A DNA stretch of 64,000 bases, from positions 62,001 to 126,000 of the forward strand of contig ARYC01000780.1 of assembly GCA_000711775.1 (NCBI GenBank), read 5' to 3'. A program made the translations under genes and the position numbers. Position 1 is the first letter of the stretch; each line of letters opens with the position of its first letter. Under the pieces are notes generated by a model. That model searched no databases. It saw nothing but the letters and a program-made list of their open reading frames with translations, and was not told the origin of the DNA. Below are positions 1 through 11,323 of this stretch, in pieces. The DNA is from Oxytricha trifallax (taxonomy: Eukaryota; Ciliophora; Spirotrichea; Sporadotrichida; Oxytrichidae).

Positions 1-135
1 AACCAAGACTAAATACAAAGAGATTCAATTCATTATAAATAGTAATCATAAAAGTCTGGTATATTTTCAAATTTTCAATATTTTTTACTAATTTTAATAA
101 ATTATTTATTATTACTAATATTTTATACTTTAGAG

Positions 136-1662
136 ATGTTGGTAGCAGCAGTTCAGTCACTTGAAGAAGAATTGAACAAGCTCGAAAGACCAACAGACTA
201 CGAGCTTAAACATCAATAAGACATGAAGAAGCGCCAGCAACAAGCCAAGAACAAAAAGAAGAGATAAGGCATTGCTGAAGGCAAGGAGGATCTTGATAAC
301 ATAAATGTAGACTATGAAGATGAAAACGAAGAGGAACTAAAGAAACAGAAGGAGGAAGAAGACAGCGCTCAAATTAATACTGAAACCAATATTGATATTA
401 CTGATGAAAAAGTGAAGGACAGATGGAGTCGTTATATCGGTGCTATGGGTGTTGAAGCTGTAGCTAAACAAGCTAATGCAAATATTTTCCTATCTGGTGC
501 TGGAGCTCTAGGTATAGAAATAGCCAAGAATTTAGTACTTTCAGGATGCAAATCATTCATTCTCCACGATTACAGGGCAATCAACATCAAAGACTTGAGT
601 GGGTAATTCTTCATCAATTACGAGGAAGACATGCTTAATGAAAAGAAAAAGGTGAAGCATGCATGCCAAGACTTAAATAGCTCAATCATTACGTGAAATG
701 CAATTGATAAATAAAACCATACTTATCTTTACTTTTATAGTGAGAAGAAGTAGATTTCTTAATGTAAATAATTGTTGTTTATTTAAGCAGTAACTTGCTC
801 CAGTGACTCCTATTCATCTGAATAGTGAAGACTTAGAGAAAGCTCCATGAAACCTACATTTAATGAATGTAGTCATCCTGTAATATTTTAATCTTTTTAA
901 TTCAGTAAATTTGTCATTTTATCTGCTATTTATTTTAAAAGAGTTACATAACTCTTTAAAATAATCCTAACTGAATCGACCTACGCAGAGTAAATTTTCA
1001 TAAATAACTACTGCAGGAGCAAAAGAAAGAAATTTATCAGCGCAGATACTTATGGAGTATTCACTCGTGTCTTCAATGATTTCGGCGATAAATTTGAGGT
1101 AATTGACACTACTGGTGAAGAACTACTTGATGTCATGATCAAGTCTATAAATATTGTTTTATAAAAATTCAAGGTACTATACAAAATCCAGATTAGAGGA
1201 TAAGGTGAGTATTTTAGGTTTTAAATATAAATTAAGTCTATAAGCAATGAATCAGAAGGGTTAGTAGAGTTATTGCCCAATACCAGACATAAACTGCAAG
1301 ATGGAGATGAAGTTGTCTTCAGTAAAATCGAAGGCATGGACATGAAACCCGATCAGACACATGAAGAACCCTTTGAAAAATGTTTCAATTTTTGCAAATT
1401 TATTCATTCCTATATATTACTGCCTTAATTTTCTTAACATATAATAATAACTTTAATGTAAATCTATTAACTGAACTATTCATAAAGTCAAGGTACTGAC
1501 ACCTTACGCATTCAGAATAGGAGACACAACCAAGTACACTCCTTACTTTGACTAACGGACTTGCTAAGTAACTAAAAACCAAGAAACTGATGCAATTTAA
1601 GAGTTTCCAAGAGACTATGTGTGAAACTGTAAACATCCCATAGGAAGAAGAATTTTAATTTA

Positions 1663-1708
<46 letters not shown>

Positions 1709-4700
1709 ATATGTATAGGTAGACTTAAGCATTATTATGTCAAAAGTTTGATTAAACCTTTCACTATTATAAAGGACAAATTAAAATCATTCAATATAAG
1801 TGATGAGAACTTGCAGTACGCTGACTTTGAGAAAATCTAAAACAATATGATCAGCCATGTCGCTTTTGAAGCCTTAGATGTATTCAAAAAGAGTCATGAT
1901 GGGCAATTGCCAGGAGTCTGGAACAGAAAGGATGCTGAAGAAATCTTGGTCAGTGCTAAAGAAATTGCTAAAAGATATCCTGATATGAAATCTGATGAAT
2001 GGAATAATGAATCCTTTGAGACTATGATTAAAATATAATTCTTGATATTAATTAATTTTGTTATAGTTTAAAAGTCAAATAATTAAAAATGTATTATAAG
2101 TTCATATACTTGTTCAGTTTTACATGCTAGGCAGTTTTTAACCCACTCTGTGTTTTTCTTGGAGGATTTGCAGCTCAAGAATGTGTAAAAGCAATAACTC
2201 AGAAATTCGTTCCAACAAATCAGGCATTCTATTATGATGCACTTGAAGTTTTACCCACTTTTGATCTTAAGACAGATTTCATTGGCTCACAAGTTGATGA
2301 AAAAGAAAAAGAACCTTCAAACAAGAATAATTACTTTGAAGAGGTGTATGTTAAAACAATTGCTTGGACACATGAAATAGGGCATAGATCTGATGGTCTG
2401 AGAGCTATCGTTGGAGCTGATTTAATTGAAAAATTGGCTTACACTAGATTGTTTATGGTTGGAGCAGGTGCCATTGGTTGTGAACTACTTAAGAACTATG
2501 CTATGCTTGGTGTTGGAGTTGGAAGACCAAACCCAGGAAAGAAGTAAATTGGTGGAGCTATTGTCCTCTCTGATTCTAATGTAATTGAAGTCAGCAACTT
2601 AAACAGATAGTTCTTGTTCAGAGAAAAACATCTAAGAAAGCCTAAGTCTTCAACTGCAGCTGCTGCAGCAATTAAAATATTAATAAATCAATTTAATTCT
2701 TTTATAATAATTTAAAATTAATTGATTTACATGAACAAAGAATTGAAAGAAAACATCATAGCTAGACTAGATAAAATACATGAAGGTACCAGCCATATTT
2801 ACACAGATTAATTCTTTGAAGACTTGACAGTAGTTACAAATGCTCTTTACAATGTTAATGCCCGTCGTTATATCGACGCTAGATGTGTTACATCTAAAAC
2901 TGGCCTTCTTGAAAGTGGTAATAAAGGACCTAAAGGTAACGGTTTAAGTAGTCATTCCTTTCATCACTGAGAGTTACAGTTCATAAAATGATCCAGAGGA
3001 AACAACTGAAATTCCTCACTGTACTCTAAAGATGATTCCAGAAGAGACTCTTCATTGCGTAGAATGGGCAAGAGACAAATTTGAAAAAATCTTCACTTAA
3101 AACATTTAAAACACCATTAAAATCCTTGATAAAGACAAGAACTTCCAGCCTATGTCTCAATAGGATACTATGAATCTCAAGGAAGGTCTCAAGATAATTG
3201 AAAAGAGACCTAAATCCTTTGAGGACTGTATTGAATATGCTAGATTGAATTTGAGAAATTCTTCAATCAAGATGTCAGATAATTACTAAATGTGTACCCA
3301 CTTGATGCTAAAACTAAAGATGGAAATTTATTCTGGAATTTACCTAAAAGACCACCTGTACCTGTTGATTTTGATCCAATAAACCCACTATTGCTCAAAT
3401 CATTTAAAAATAGATTTCTATAGTGAAAAATTTTAAGAATTTGAATTTATTAACTAGAAATCTTCATTTTCCATACTACACTGCTTATTTGTAACATCAT
3501 TTGCTTGCTTAAGAGCTAACACTTTCAAAGTTCCCATTCCAGATGCCAACCCAAGAACTGAATAATTCAGATTATTTATCAAATTTAAAATTAAAAATCT
3601 AAATTTATGATAAAAATTAGATTACTCTGTGGATTGAAAGCCAATTCTATAAAAGTGCTTTCTTTCATACGCAATGACGAAAAAGCGAAAGAAATTCAAG
3701 CTAGTGTTTAAAAAAAGCAAAAGAAGAAGAAAAGAAAGAATCTGAGGAAAGTATTACAAAACATTTAATTAAGCCTAATAATTATTTTTAATTTTAAAGT
3801 AGAGAGAACTCTAACACAAAATGATTTTTCTCTTATTCCTTTAATTTAATTATCAACTTATTTTACAATAAAGAAGCTAAGCAGAGGAAAAAATAGATCC
3901 AAACGACACCGAAGCTTTAATGAAGAAGTTCCACAAAATAGTGGAGTCACTGCCACTGAAAGAAGGTAAAATCAATACTGAAGAGTTGCTATCACCCGAA
4001 TTATTTGAGAAAAATAATGATGCCAACTTCCACATTGATTTTATCTATGCTATGGCCAACCGCAGGTCCAATAACTATTGCTTCATTAAAAACTAGTTTT
4101 TCTTGATTTAATAAAGAAGTTGATAAATTAATTAAATAAAGCAATATAAGTTGGATGAAATTGACTGGATAACAGTTAAGCTGAAAGCAGGTCGCATAGA
4201 ACCCGCTCTCTCCACCACAACTTCCTGCGTTGCTGGACTCCAAACCTTGGAACTCATCAAATTGCTTAAGAATTGCAAGAAAGCAGACCACAGAAACATA
4301 TTTATGAACATGGCAGTGCACTTCTTACAAGCTTCTGAACCTGCTGATGTCTTAAAGACAAAACTCCTCTATTAAATATGAATTATTCTAATGAGAATTA
4401 AGAGATTGGGGTTAAAAATATGTTTCAAATAATTTAAACTGACTGATAGCATTGAAGTTAACTTGTGGACTAGATGGGACATAAACCTAGGAAAAGATGT
4501 CACTCTCCAGCAAGTTATTAGATTAATAACTTATTGTTAAGATGTCACTCTAGAGCAAGTTATTAGATTAATAACTTATTGTTCTCTAATTACTACTCAC
4601 TTAATTTTTAATTAGTTAATAAAAGTTATAGACAACATCAACTCAACTTACTAAGGCCTAGAAGTGAGAGATGCCCTACGAGGAAACGCTCCCTTTTATT

Positions 4701-5452
4701 TCCATGCAATTATGAATGCCCGAGGTAAAGAGCATGAAAGAGAGAAAGTGCTAAAAAGTAAAGTATTTGACCTAGTCGGTGCTGAGAGTGACGACAAGTA
4801 TTTATTATTCATTCATTATAAATCACAATAATTTAATGAATAAATAATTTGAGAGTATGCGGATATTATTGTAGAAATAAATTTGAATTTGGAAAATTAA
4901 TTTTAATTAAATTAAATATAAATCAAAATCGTGGCAGTTAAAGTTGTCCAATTTAAACGATCTTGGGCTCATTCGATTGAGAATTCAAAAATAGCTGGAC
5001 TTTACTATTGGCGGTACTATTTTATCTCATCGAGGGAGCTAGATAACTTCACTTTAATTAAGCACCTTTAAATTCAATAAATTATACCCCCACATTAAAG
5101 TGAAGTTATCTCGCTCCAGGGATGCGATAAAATAGTACCTCCAATAGTAAAGTCCAGCTAATTTTGAATTCTCTATCGAATGAGCCCTAGATCGTTCAAA
5201 TTGGCCAACTTTAACTGCCACGATTTTGATTTATATTTAATTTAATTAAAATTAATTTTCCAAATTCAAATTTATTTCTACAATAAAGTTACTTGTGTGA
5301 GGAAACAAGCAAAGAAAGTACTAATTGAAGAAATCAAGAAGCAAGATGAGGAAATTGAGTTGATCGATACAAGCGTGAAACACGATGAAGAGGAAAACAA
5401 CGCAGAATAGATATTGTCGGGAGTGCCGCCTGTCAGAGTTCACTTCGAATGA
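136..5452 (+). CDS. UBA1: Ubiquitin-activating enzyme E1 (UBA1), germline MDS/IES copy
   Basis: E1 adenylates ubiquitin and loads it onto its own catalytic cysteine, then passes it to E2s. The pieces read in order along the E1 family. First comes the N-terminal half-fold ([19 protein letters not shown]), then [10 protein letters not shown] and KLMQFKSF. The active adenylation domain follows ([39 protein letters not shown]), then the [18 protein letters not shown] and [10 protein letters not shown] blocks. The C-terminal ubiquitin-fold domain ends [13 protein letters not shown]. At least six IESs and one likely intron interrupt it, and one IES carries a MITE. Single-base frame changes occur near 1555, 2943 and 3290, and an in-frame UGA lies at 848-850. 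Start chosen at the first ATG of the open frame; a 5' UTR intron could end just before it (tttag). Identity very sure, exact joints less so. Confidence 0.93.
692..740 (+). other. Likely spliceosomal intron in UBA1
   Basis: The insert begins GTGAAA and ends TTATAG. Removing it joins SSIIT to EKKQLAPVTP in frame. GTGA is also repeated at both borders, so it could be taken for an IES, but excision at GTGA would create an in-frame UGA whereas GT-AG splicing does not. The splicing reading is therefore preferred. Confidence 0.6.
749..788 (+). other. IES in UBA1, pointer AGTA
   Basis: AGTA occurs at 749-752 and 789-792. Deleting one copy plus the 36 bp between joins EKK to [10 protein letters not shown] in frame. 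The insert is AT-rich and lacks GT-AG ends, so it is not an intron. Confidence 0.72.
875..963 (+). other. IES in UBA1, pointer ATCCT
   Basis: ATCCT occurs at 875-879 and 964-968. Joining them gives [20 protein letters not shown], which follows the E1 core (human VVVLTN...EFCH). The 89-bp insert is non-coding and AT-rich. Confidence 0.8.
1141..1233 (+). other. IES in UBA1, 10-bp pointer AAGTCTATAA
   Basis: A perfect 10-bp direct repeat at 1141-1150 and 1234-1243 bounds a 93-bp insert. Joining restores [20 protein letters not shown] ahead of the conserved [13 protein letters not shown] block. This is the clearest pointer in the gene and cannot be an intron. Confidence 0.88.
1662..1706. repeat. 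(TA)n microsatellite
   Basis: A near-pure TA dinucleotide run of about 45 bp lies in the non-coding insert between the EEEF and ADFEKI portions of UBA1. Length is likely to vary between alleles and assemblies. Confidence 0.9.
4076..4144 (+). other. IES in UBA1, pointer TAT
   Basis: Direct repeat TAT at 4076-4078 and 4145-4147. Joining gives [20 protein letters not shown], which matches the E1 SNLRAENY...KLIAGKI region. The 69-bp insert contains no usable coding sequence. Confidence 0.72.
4494..4583 (+). repeat. 45-bp tandem duplication across an MDS end
   Basis: Two head-to-tail 45-bp units, 4494-4538 and 4539-4583, differ at two bases (TCCAG versus TAGAG). Each contains the end of the coding block KDVTLQQVI and the pointer AAGTTAT. 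The unit length is a multiple of three, so either copy can be joined in frame to the next MDS. Confidence 0.93.
4512..4622 (+). other. IES in UBA1, pointer AAGTTAT
   Basis: AAGTTAT is found at 4512-4518, again at 4557-4563 (in the tandem duplicate) and at 4623-4629. Joining the first to the last gives [20 protein letters not shown] in frame. Using the middle copy would add 15 codons and stay in frame. Confidence 0.8.
4794..5279 (+). other. IES in UBA1 that contains a MITE, probable pointer ACAA
   Basis: ACAA at 4794-4797 and 5280-5283 gives the in-frame joint [16 protein letters not shown]. The 3' boundary lies inside the terminal repeat of the MITE at 4867-5285, so about 73 bp of older IES precede the MITE. 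AAGT is also repeated, but joining there breaks the frame. Confidence 0.55.
4867..5285. mobile_element. Fold-back MITE copy 1 (A-type ends)
   Basis: The sequence is nearly a full palindrome. It starts TATTGTAGAAATAAATTTG, continues with an interior shared by all copies (GGCAGTTAAAGTTG, AGCTGGACTTTACTATTGGC, GAGCGAGTTAACTCG-like blocks), and repeats it inverted down to CTACAATA. It is flanked by TA and has no coding capacity. It lies in a UBA1 IES and is removed with it. Confidence 0.93.
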
Positions 5453-6282
5453 GGAACCTGACATAAGGTTTTGAGATCATATTGATCGCAGAAGTAAAAG
5501 CAAATATACCAATCTAAATATATATTTCACTATATTAAATTCAATATTTTACAAGAATAATTGAAATGGAGAAATTAAGTAAATTTAAATTCAACATAAT
5601 TAAAAATAGGGTTGCAGCTGAAATTGGGCGAAATCGATGATCTTCGGCTCATTCGATACAAATTAGCTTGACTTTACGATTACTAATTTATCTAATTAAA
5701 GTGGAATTAACCCGCTCTGAGGATTTGATAAATAGTTATACCTATAGTAAAGTCCACTTCATTTAAAAATATTTTAGAGCACTAAATCTTCATATTTGGC
5801 AACTTTAAATAGAATTATATTGATTAGTATTTTTTTTCAATTTTATTTAATTAAATTCCCCAAATTAAATTATACTTTAGCAATAATAATTTCATATCTA
5901 ATCACGAAATCAATTTCATTAAATCTATTTATTAAAAACATTATTTTTAATCTGCCATTTTAGTTTAATACTAAATAATGAATATTTTAACTTAATATTA
6001 AATTTTAAGATTAATTGATTTTAATTTTAAGGTACGATTTGAATCAATCATAATAATTTGATTCATTATTCACTCACTATTTTTTACAAAAATTATAACT
6101 CTTTAAAAATAACTCAACTTTACTATATTAGATGTAATGTTATCAAAATATTTATATAATTACTGCTATTTTGGGGTATTTTCATGATGGATTCTAGCAA
6201 TACAAAATCAATCATAATAATCTATTAATTGTTGTATACAATAAATTTATCTTTAAACTAAAGACAAGAAAACCTTAAACTA
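5453..6282. other. Spacer between UBA1 and the SPRY gene
   Basis: AT-rich DNA after the UBA1 stop. It should contain the 3' UTR and telomere-addition region of the UBA1 macronuclear chromosome, a decayed MITE (5545-5885) and the start of the next chromosome. No telomeric C4A4-type repeat and no conserved ORF is visible. Confidence 0.5.
5545..5885. mobile_element. Fold-back MITE copy 2, decayed
   Basis: Both ends resemble the B-type terminus (AATAATTGAAATGG... and ...CCCCAAATTAAATTATACTTTAGCAATA). The interior keeps recognisable pieces (GATCTTCGGCTCATTCGATA, AGCTTGACTTTAC, TAGTAAAGTCCA). It is shorter and more diverged than the other copies, so it is an older insertion in the spacer. Confidence 0.75.
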
Positions 6283-7774
6283 ATGTTAGTAGACCACTCC
6301 TTAAGTGCTCAGAGTCCGCATGCCTCGGCACTCTAGCAAGTAATGCAAGAAATTATACCTGATGGCTTTGAATGGGGTAAAAAATCAGATATATTTCTTT
6401 GAGCTTACCTAAATATGGGAATGTATAGCTATGTTTCAATGGGACGCAGAAAAATCAAGCAAAAAACTACAAATAGACGAATAATTTATACCTTATTGTT
6501 TTGAGATAGATCTTTCATATAATTATATTACTGACCGTAAAAGTAAAGGATGGTTCAGGCTTCAAAACTTCCTTTGGAGATTAAGTAAGTGCCTTAATTA
6601 TGTTTATACTATTTTTCTGATAAGCCTTCAAAGTAGGCGGCCGATATTACTTTCAAGTGCAGCTTAATCAAGGCAACTTAGTTAAGATAGTGTCTCTCGA
6701 AAAGATATACATGCAGACTAGGTAAGTTTCTATTTTTAACGAGTAAATTGTTTTTTCTCTTTTTGTAAGTCCGTAAAAAAACACTGCAAAAACATCAAAT
6801 GTATTAGAAACTTATGATGTTCTAACTCCTTCAGTTATCTTACTGCCATAAATTTAAAGATTTTGATTGGCAGAGTTTAATTGAAAGAGTAGTTAACTTT
6901 TGGTTATTTCATACATATTTCCACTTACTTTTTACTTTTTGATTCATCAGCCAAATTTAAGAGATGTTTTTACTTTATGAAAAGTTTAATTAATTATGCT
7001 AATTTGAGTTAATCTAGGCGTTTTCTGATTCTCAAAGTGGATGGGCGATATATAACGGAGAGCTTAGACATAACAGTAATTCTAGTGGCCCAAAATATGG
7101 TTGTAAGATAAGCAGGAGAAGTAATTGGAGTTATGATTAAAGTCCTATGTTTATATTTTATTTCAAGCTTCAGCAAAAATGGAAGAAACTGGGAAAAAAT
7201 AATCATCTAAAGATTCATAAAATGAACTGAAGAAAGGAGAATTATTTCCTGCAATATCATAATAAAATTTATTCCAAATTTAATTCTTTAATTTATTGTT
7301 TTTATTTAATAGACGAAGATTTACTGAACGAAAAAAAACATAAATCTTTCTTAGCCTGCCTTAATATTCTTTTCAATTGTAATTATTATCTGAAAGCTAA
7401 AAATAAGAGTTATGCGTATCCAAAATATGGCTCCTCAGTATAAGCAGGAAAATATTGTATAATTAGTTTGATTTAATTATCATATTTAAACTAAAATGAG
7501 TTATGCTGGATATGGTCGAGGTAAAACATCGAAATATTTCTCAGTTTAAACTTGCTCAATAAACTATAAAATTTAGGGAACTATATGCTTCAGAAATTAT
7601 TTATATATTATAACGTACTTTTTGAAACTGGGGTGTTGCTTTTAAAGATGATGAACTCAAGAAATTAATTTTGCCTTTAAAAAACAATAATAAGCTGTTT
7701 TATTTTTTCCTGCAGTAGCCCCGATTTATAGTGGAGACAGTTATAGCATAAGAAGACCTACACCAGAGGATTGA
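6283..7774 (+). CDS. SPRY-domain protein
   Basis: Conserved blocks in order: CFEIDLSYNYITDRK, KDGSGFKTSFGDQ, VGGRYYFQVQLNQGNLVKI, SGWAIYNGELRHNSNS, GEVIGVMIK, FSKNGRNWEK and GELFPAISQ. The order 'YFEV..., GW..Y.G..., GDVIGV..., F.KNG, FPAIS' is the SPRY/B30.2 beta-sandwich as in Ash2L and RanBPM proteins, a protein-interaction module. The start ATG opens MLVDHSLSAQSPHASAL and a likely end is YSIRRPTPED-UGA. At least two pointer-flanked IESs interrupt it (6583, 6722), and several one-base frame changes occur, one in an A7 run near 6775. I cannot say which SPRY subfamily it is. Confidence 0.72.
6583..6630 (+). other. IES in SPRY gene, pointer AAGTA
   Basis: AAGTA at 6583-6587 and 6631-6635. 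Joining gives TSFGDQVGGRYYFQVQLNQ in frame. The insert also begins GTAAGT and ends AAAG, but GT-AG splicing would break the frame, so IES excision is preferred. Confidence 0.75.
6722..6764 (+). other. IES in SPRY gene, pointer GTAAGT
   Basis: GTAAGT at 6722-6727 and 6765-6770 bounds a 43-bp insert. Joining gives MQTRQVRKK and then, after one apparent missing A in the following A run, NTAKTSNVLETYDVLTPSV. The pointer looks like a splice donor, but there is no AG-ended intron that restores the frame. Confidence 0.62.
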
Positions 7775-8043
7775 AGTTGAAAATTTTTAAGTTGATAAGA
7801 ATCTATATGCTAATTACTGAAGAAAATGAAAGACTGGATAAATAAATCAAAAATAGAGAAACCAGAAACTACATTGACTAGCTTCCTCTCAAATGTATTG
7901 TAGAGATTAAAGACAATATTTATAGTGTAACAATATATTATCAAATTTATTTGAATAATTTCTGTGTAACTCATGATTTCATCACTCATTCTTCTCTATA
8001 ATTATATGGCATCATTATTTGCATTGCTCTGAAACACAGTCAT

Positions 8044-11000
8044 TCATTTAAAAAAAGGGATTAAAAAAAGCAATTTATTATAATTTGGACAACAATTTAG
8101 TTATAAACAATTGATAATCAAACTAGTTCTTCAGATTATTATTATTGCTAAAATATAATTGATTTGGGGAAATTAATTAAAATTAAATATATAAAAAATC
8201 AAAATAGTGGCAGTTAAAGTTGGCCAAATTTGATGATCTTGGGCTCATTCAATAGAGAATTCTAAATTAGCTGGACTTTACTATTGGCGGTACTATTTTA
8301 TCTCATCTTTGAGCGAGTTAACTCGAGTTTAATTGGATGCCTCTAAATTCATTAAATTATGCTCTCCAATTAAAGTGGAGTTTTATCGCTCGAGGGATGC
8401 GATAAAATTGTTTCGCCAATAGTAAAGTCCAGCTAATTTTGAATTCTCTATCGGATGAGCCTAAAATCGTTCAAATTGGCCAACTTTAACTGCAAATTTT
8501 TGTATTTATATTAAATTTAATTTTAATTAATTTCCCTAATTCGAATGTATTCCTACAATATTGATGAATAAACATCACCCTCTCCTCTATGTCAACTGCT
8601 TTCTCTCTTTCTTCAATCTCTTTGATTAGAATTTGCTTCTCCTCTTTTTTATTTACAAATCGATAAGTGCTCAAGCAAGCCTTTTTCTAGTTAAGAATCT
8701 CCACTCTCTTCAAGTAATCTTTATACTTTATATCTTCTACCAGATCACGCATTTTGTCCAATCTTTTGGATAAGTATTCGTACTTTTTAACTGTAGTGGA
8801 GAAATTGACGAAGGAGGTTGAATAAAACTATTAAGGGTTTAAGAGAGCTAAGGCTAGAAATTTTAAGTTTTATTGGAATTTATGCTATATTATTGATGTC
8901 TCATTGATGAATTCTGTTGATACTGAGGTCTCTGTAGAGTTTGCAGGTTAAAATGCACTCTTGACTACTTCTCAGTGGTAAAAGTGTTGCCAGATATTTC
9001 TGAAGATGCTTGGTGCTATTGACCTGCAACAATGTTAAGACCAGATGCTATAGTATAAGATCTGCTGTATTATTACAACTTTTTCTCTGTGCTTTCAAAG
9101 TCTTAGTTTTCATTTAAGGTTGATTAGGGGTTATTTAGAGTTTAAATGCTCTACAGCTATTGATCTACTTTCACTATTTCATCGATTTTTTAATTAAAAA
9201 TGTCAAATGGAGTTTATTGTTAGATAGATTAATGATTGAAATTTTCAAGTGGACTAGCTTATCTCTCTGAATATTATATACTCCTATCAACTTTAATTTA
9301 AGGTTGTTAAAGCAAGTTATGATATTAACCTTATTTTAAGATTTATGTGTTATTAGAATGATATATATACTTATTTGTCTCCATTAAATCATTTTATATA
9401 TCTTAGTTATCTAGTTTAAAGTTATCTAAGCTATAAATCTTTTGTATGTCAAACAAACTTTAGTGATTGCTTTATCCTTCATCAGGTAAATATACACTTT
9501 ATGAATGTCTTTTTAAATTATTTCTTTTGTTTTCAAACAATTATTTTTCACTAGGGATTTAAGGGGGATTTTAATGCATTATGGGCATAATTATTCTTTG
9601 AGGCTTCTTTATGTTTTAATGCTTAAAATTAATGGGTTATTTATTCTCAGTTTGCAAGCTTATCTGTGATTGAGATTATTAATCGCGATTGTTCAAGCTT
9701 AAATTCTGAATGTGCTAAAGATGTGATATTTAAACCGATTTTTTACTAATGCAGCTGATTTTGGTCTTGGTTGCTAAAGATTAAGCAGATTTAATCTCTA
9801 AAAGGTTTGTTAAGGTAAGTTTTCATTGAAATTTAACATGTCTGTTTTTGTAGAAAGGTCTTGGTTTAGGTATTAAAATGGGGTAGAAGAATTATTCCTT
9901 TGTTTTTTATTTTGATACAAAAAAATTTAACTTTTGGAAGAAATCATAATTATTAAATGATAGCTTTATAATTTATAATTAAAAATTATAAATTTTATTT
10001 TAAAATATTTAAGGTTTAAATGTTGATTCTCAAACATATCAGTGATAATTTCCTTCTATATCAAGTTTTCTCTTTCTTTCTAAGTCAAGGAATTTTAATA
10101 AATTTCCTTCTAGCTTGTATTACGATTCATCTTTAGATTTTAAGATTACTTTGAATAAGCTGTTGTTGGCCTAAATATTCTAAAATGAGATAAATTCTAA
10201 AAGTAATTTAAATTGCTTTAGTTTTACTATAGCTAATTATTGTAAAGAATTCAATGCTAAGGCTATCTATAGTCTCTGAAACTAGTTAAGTTTGAATTTT
10301 TGTAGGATATAGGCTATGAAAAAGATTGCTATTAATCTAAGTAGTCTTTATCAAACGCTTATGAGTTGTTAGATGTAATTTAGTTCTATTTTTACTACAT
10401 TTTGAATTGGATATCACTGATCATAGTTGATAAATCTTAATTTGCCAATGATTTTTACAAGTTTTTATTGTTCTGATTTCTTTAAGATTTACCTATTTTT
10501 GATTTAGGTCTATTTTGAATTAAATTTTGGTATTTCAATTCTTGCATGTTACTAGAAGTTGAAGATTTTTGTTTGAATTCGTTAATCAAAGGATGCTTAT
10601 CTGATTAATGCTACATCTAATTAGGTATAAATAATTTAGGCCTTGGAGAAGAATTTTATGTTACTAAATTGCTATAATTTTAAAAACCACTGGATAACTC
10701 ATTATTATTTCCTTTCAATCATCTATGCCAAAATAAATTAATACATATCTAAAATTACTTTATAAGCTTGTAGGAAGATTTGTCCTAGTAGCTCGTCAAC
10801 ATAGATGCGCTAGTTTTGACATTTTAGAAATTTGTCGATGAGTCTTATTAAATTATTACACATTTACATCTTTACAAACCATATTACATACTGATGGATT
10901 ATGAAGAAGTGCTTATGCCAATAATAAAGTTTAAGCACTGGCTTTATTGTTTATACTTGTCTAATGCTTGTATTAGGATTTTTGCTGGGGTTTTGTTGAG

Positions 11001-11194
11001 CTATGTCTTTTTTAAGATTTAGAAAGTTTAATTGTGCTCTTAATTGATGATTGCTTTTAAATTTTAATATTTATTGTGTGATTTGACGGATTTTGAAATT
11101 AGATTGGTTCTATAACTTATGATTCAGGATTTTACTCAAAAGTTGAAATGGAGCTGTTTATTGAAATTTATTTCTCAACTGAAACTTATTCCAT
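8044..11194 (-). CDS. Large Q/N-rich protein with helical C-terminus, function unknown
   Basis: Reads on the minus strand from ATG at 11194 (MEQVSVEKQISINSSISTFE). It continues through a long Q/N/S-rich stretch (for example SPLENFNHQSIQQQTPFDIF, SGLNIVAGQQHQASSEISGN). It ends in a charged helical tail (YEYLSKRLDKMRDLVEDIKY, then KEIEEREKAVDIEER). A MITE (8143-8560) interrupts the C-terminal part; joining at CAATA leads to a short tail ending at UGA 8044. Between about 10700 and 11100 two frames look equally protein-like, so the N-terminal half is uncertain. I recognise no domain. Confidence 0.5.
8143..8560. mobile_element. Fold-back MITE copy 3, hybrid ends (B left, A right)
   Basis: The left terminus is B-type (TATTGCTAAAATATAATTG) and the right terminus is the A-type complement (GAATGTATTCCTACAATA), around the common palindromic interior. 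It sits in an IES of the minus-strand Q/N-rich gene, with CAATA repeated at both sides. Confidence 0.9.
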
Positions 11195-11323
11195 TATAAA
11201 AACTAATCCTATTACTAATTAAAATGCTAATATTTATAATTTAAATTAGTTTTAACTTAAAATAACTTTAAAGCACAATCATTAAAGTCAAAGTCAACAA
11301 AGCATTCTCTTTACATTTTATTA

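Noticed and set aside
692-743. IES with pointer GTGA in UBA1
   Set aside because: Joining at GTGA makes an in-frame UGA at a poorly placed position, while GT-AG splicing gives a clean frame, so an intron is preferred.
847-867. 16-bp IES with pointer ATGAA that would remove the UBA1 in-frame UGA
   Set aside because: Its removal shifts the frame and still leaves a stop, so it does not explain the UGA.
4001-4321. 106-codon minus-strand ORF
   Set aside because: Exact antisense shadow of conserved UBA1 blocks.
6410-6412. UGA in the SPRY gene as evidence for sense UGA
   Set aside because: The surrounding sequence may be an IES, since the next good coding block (MFQWDAEKSSKKLQIDEQF) is in another frame.
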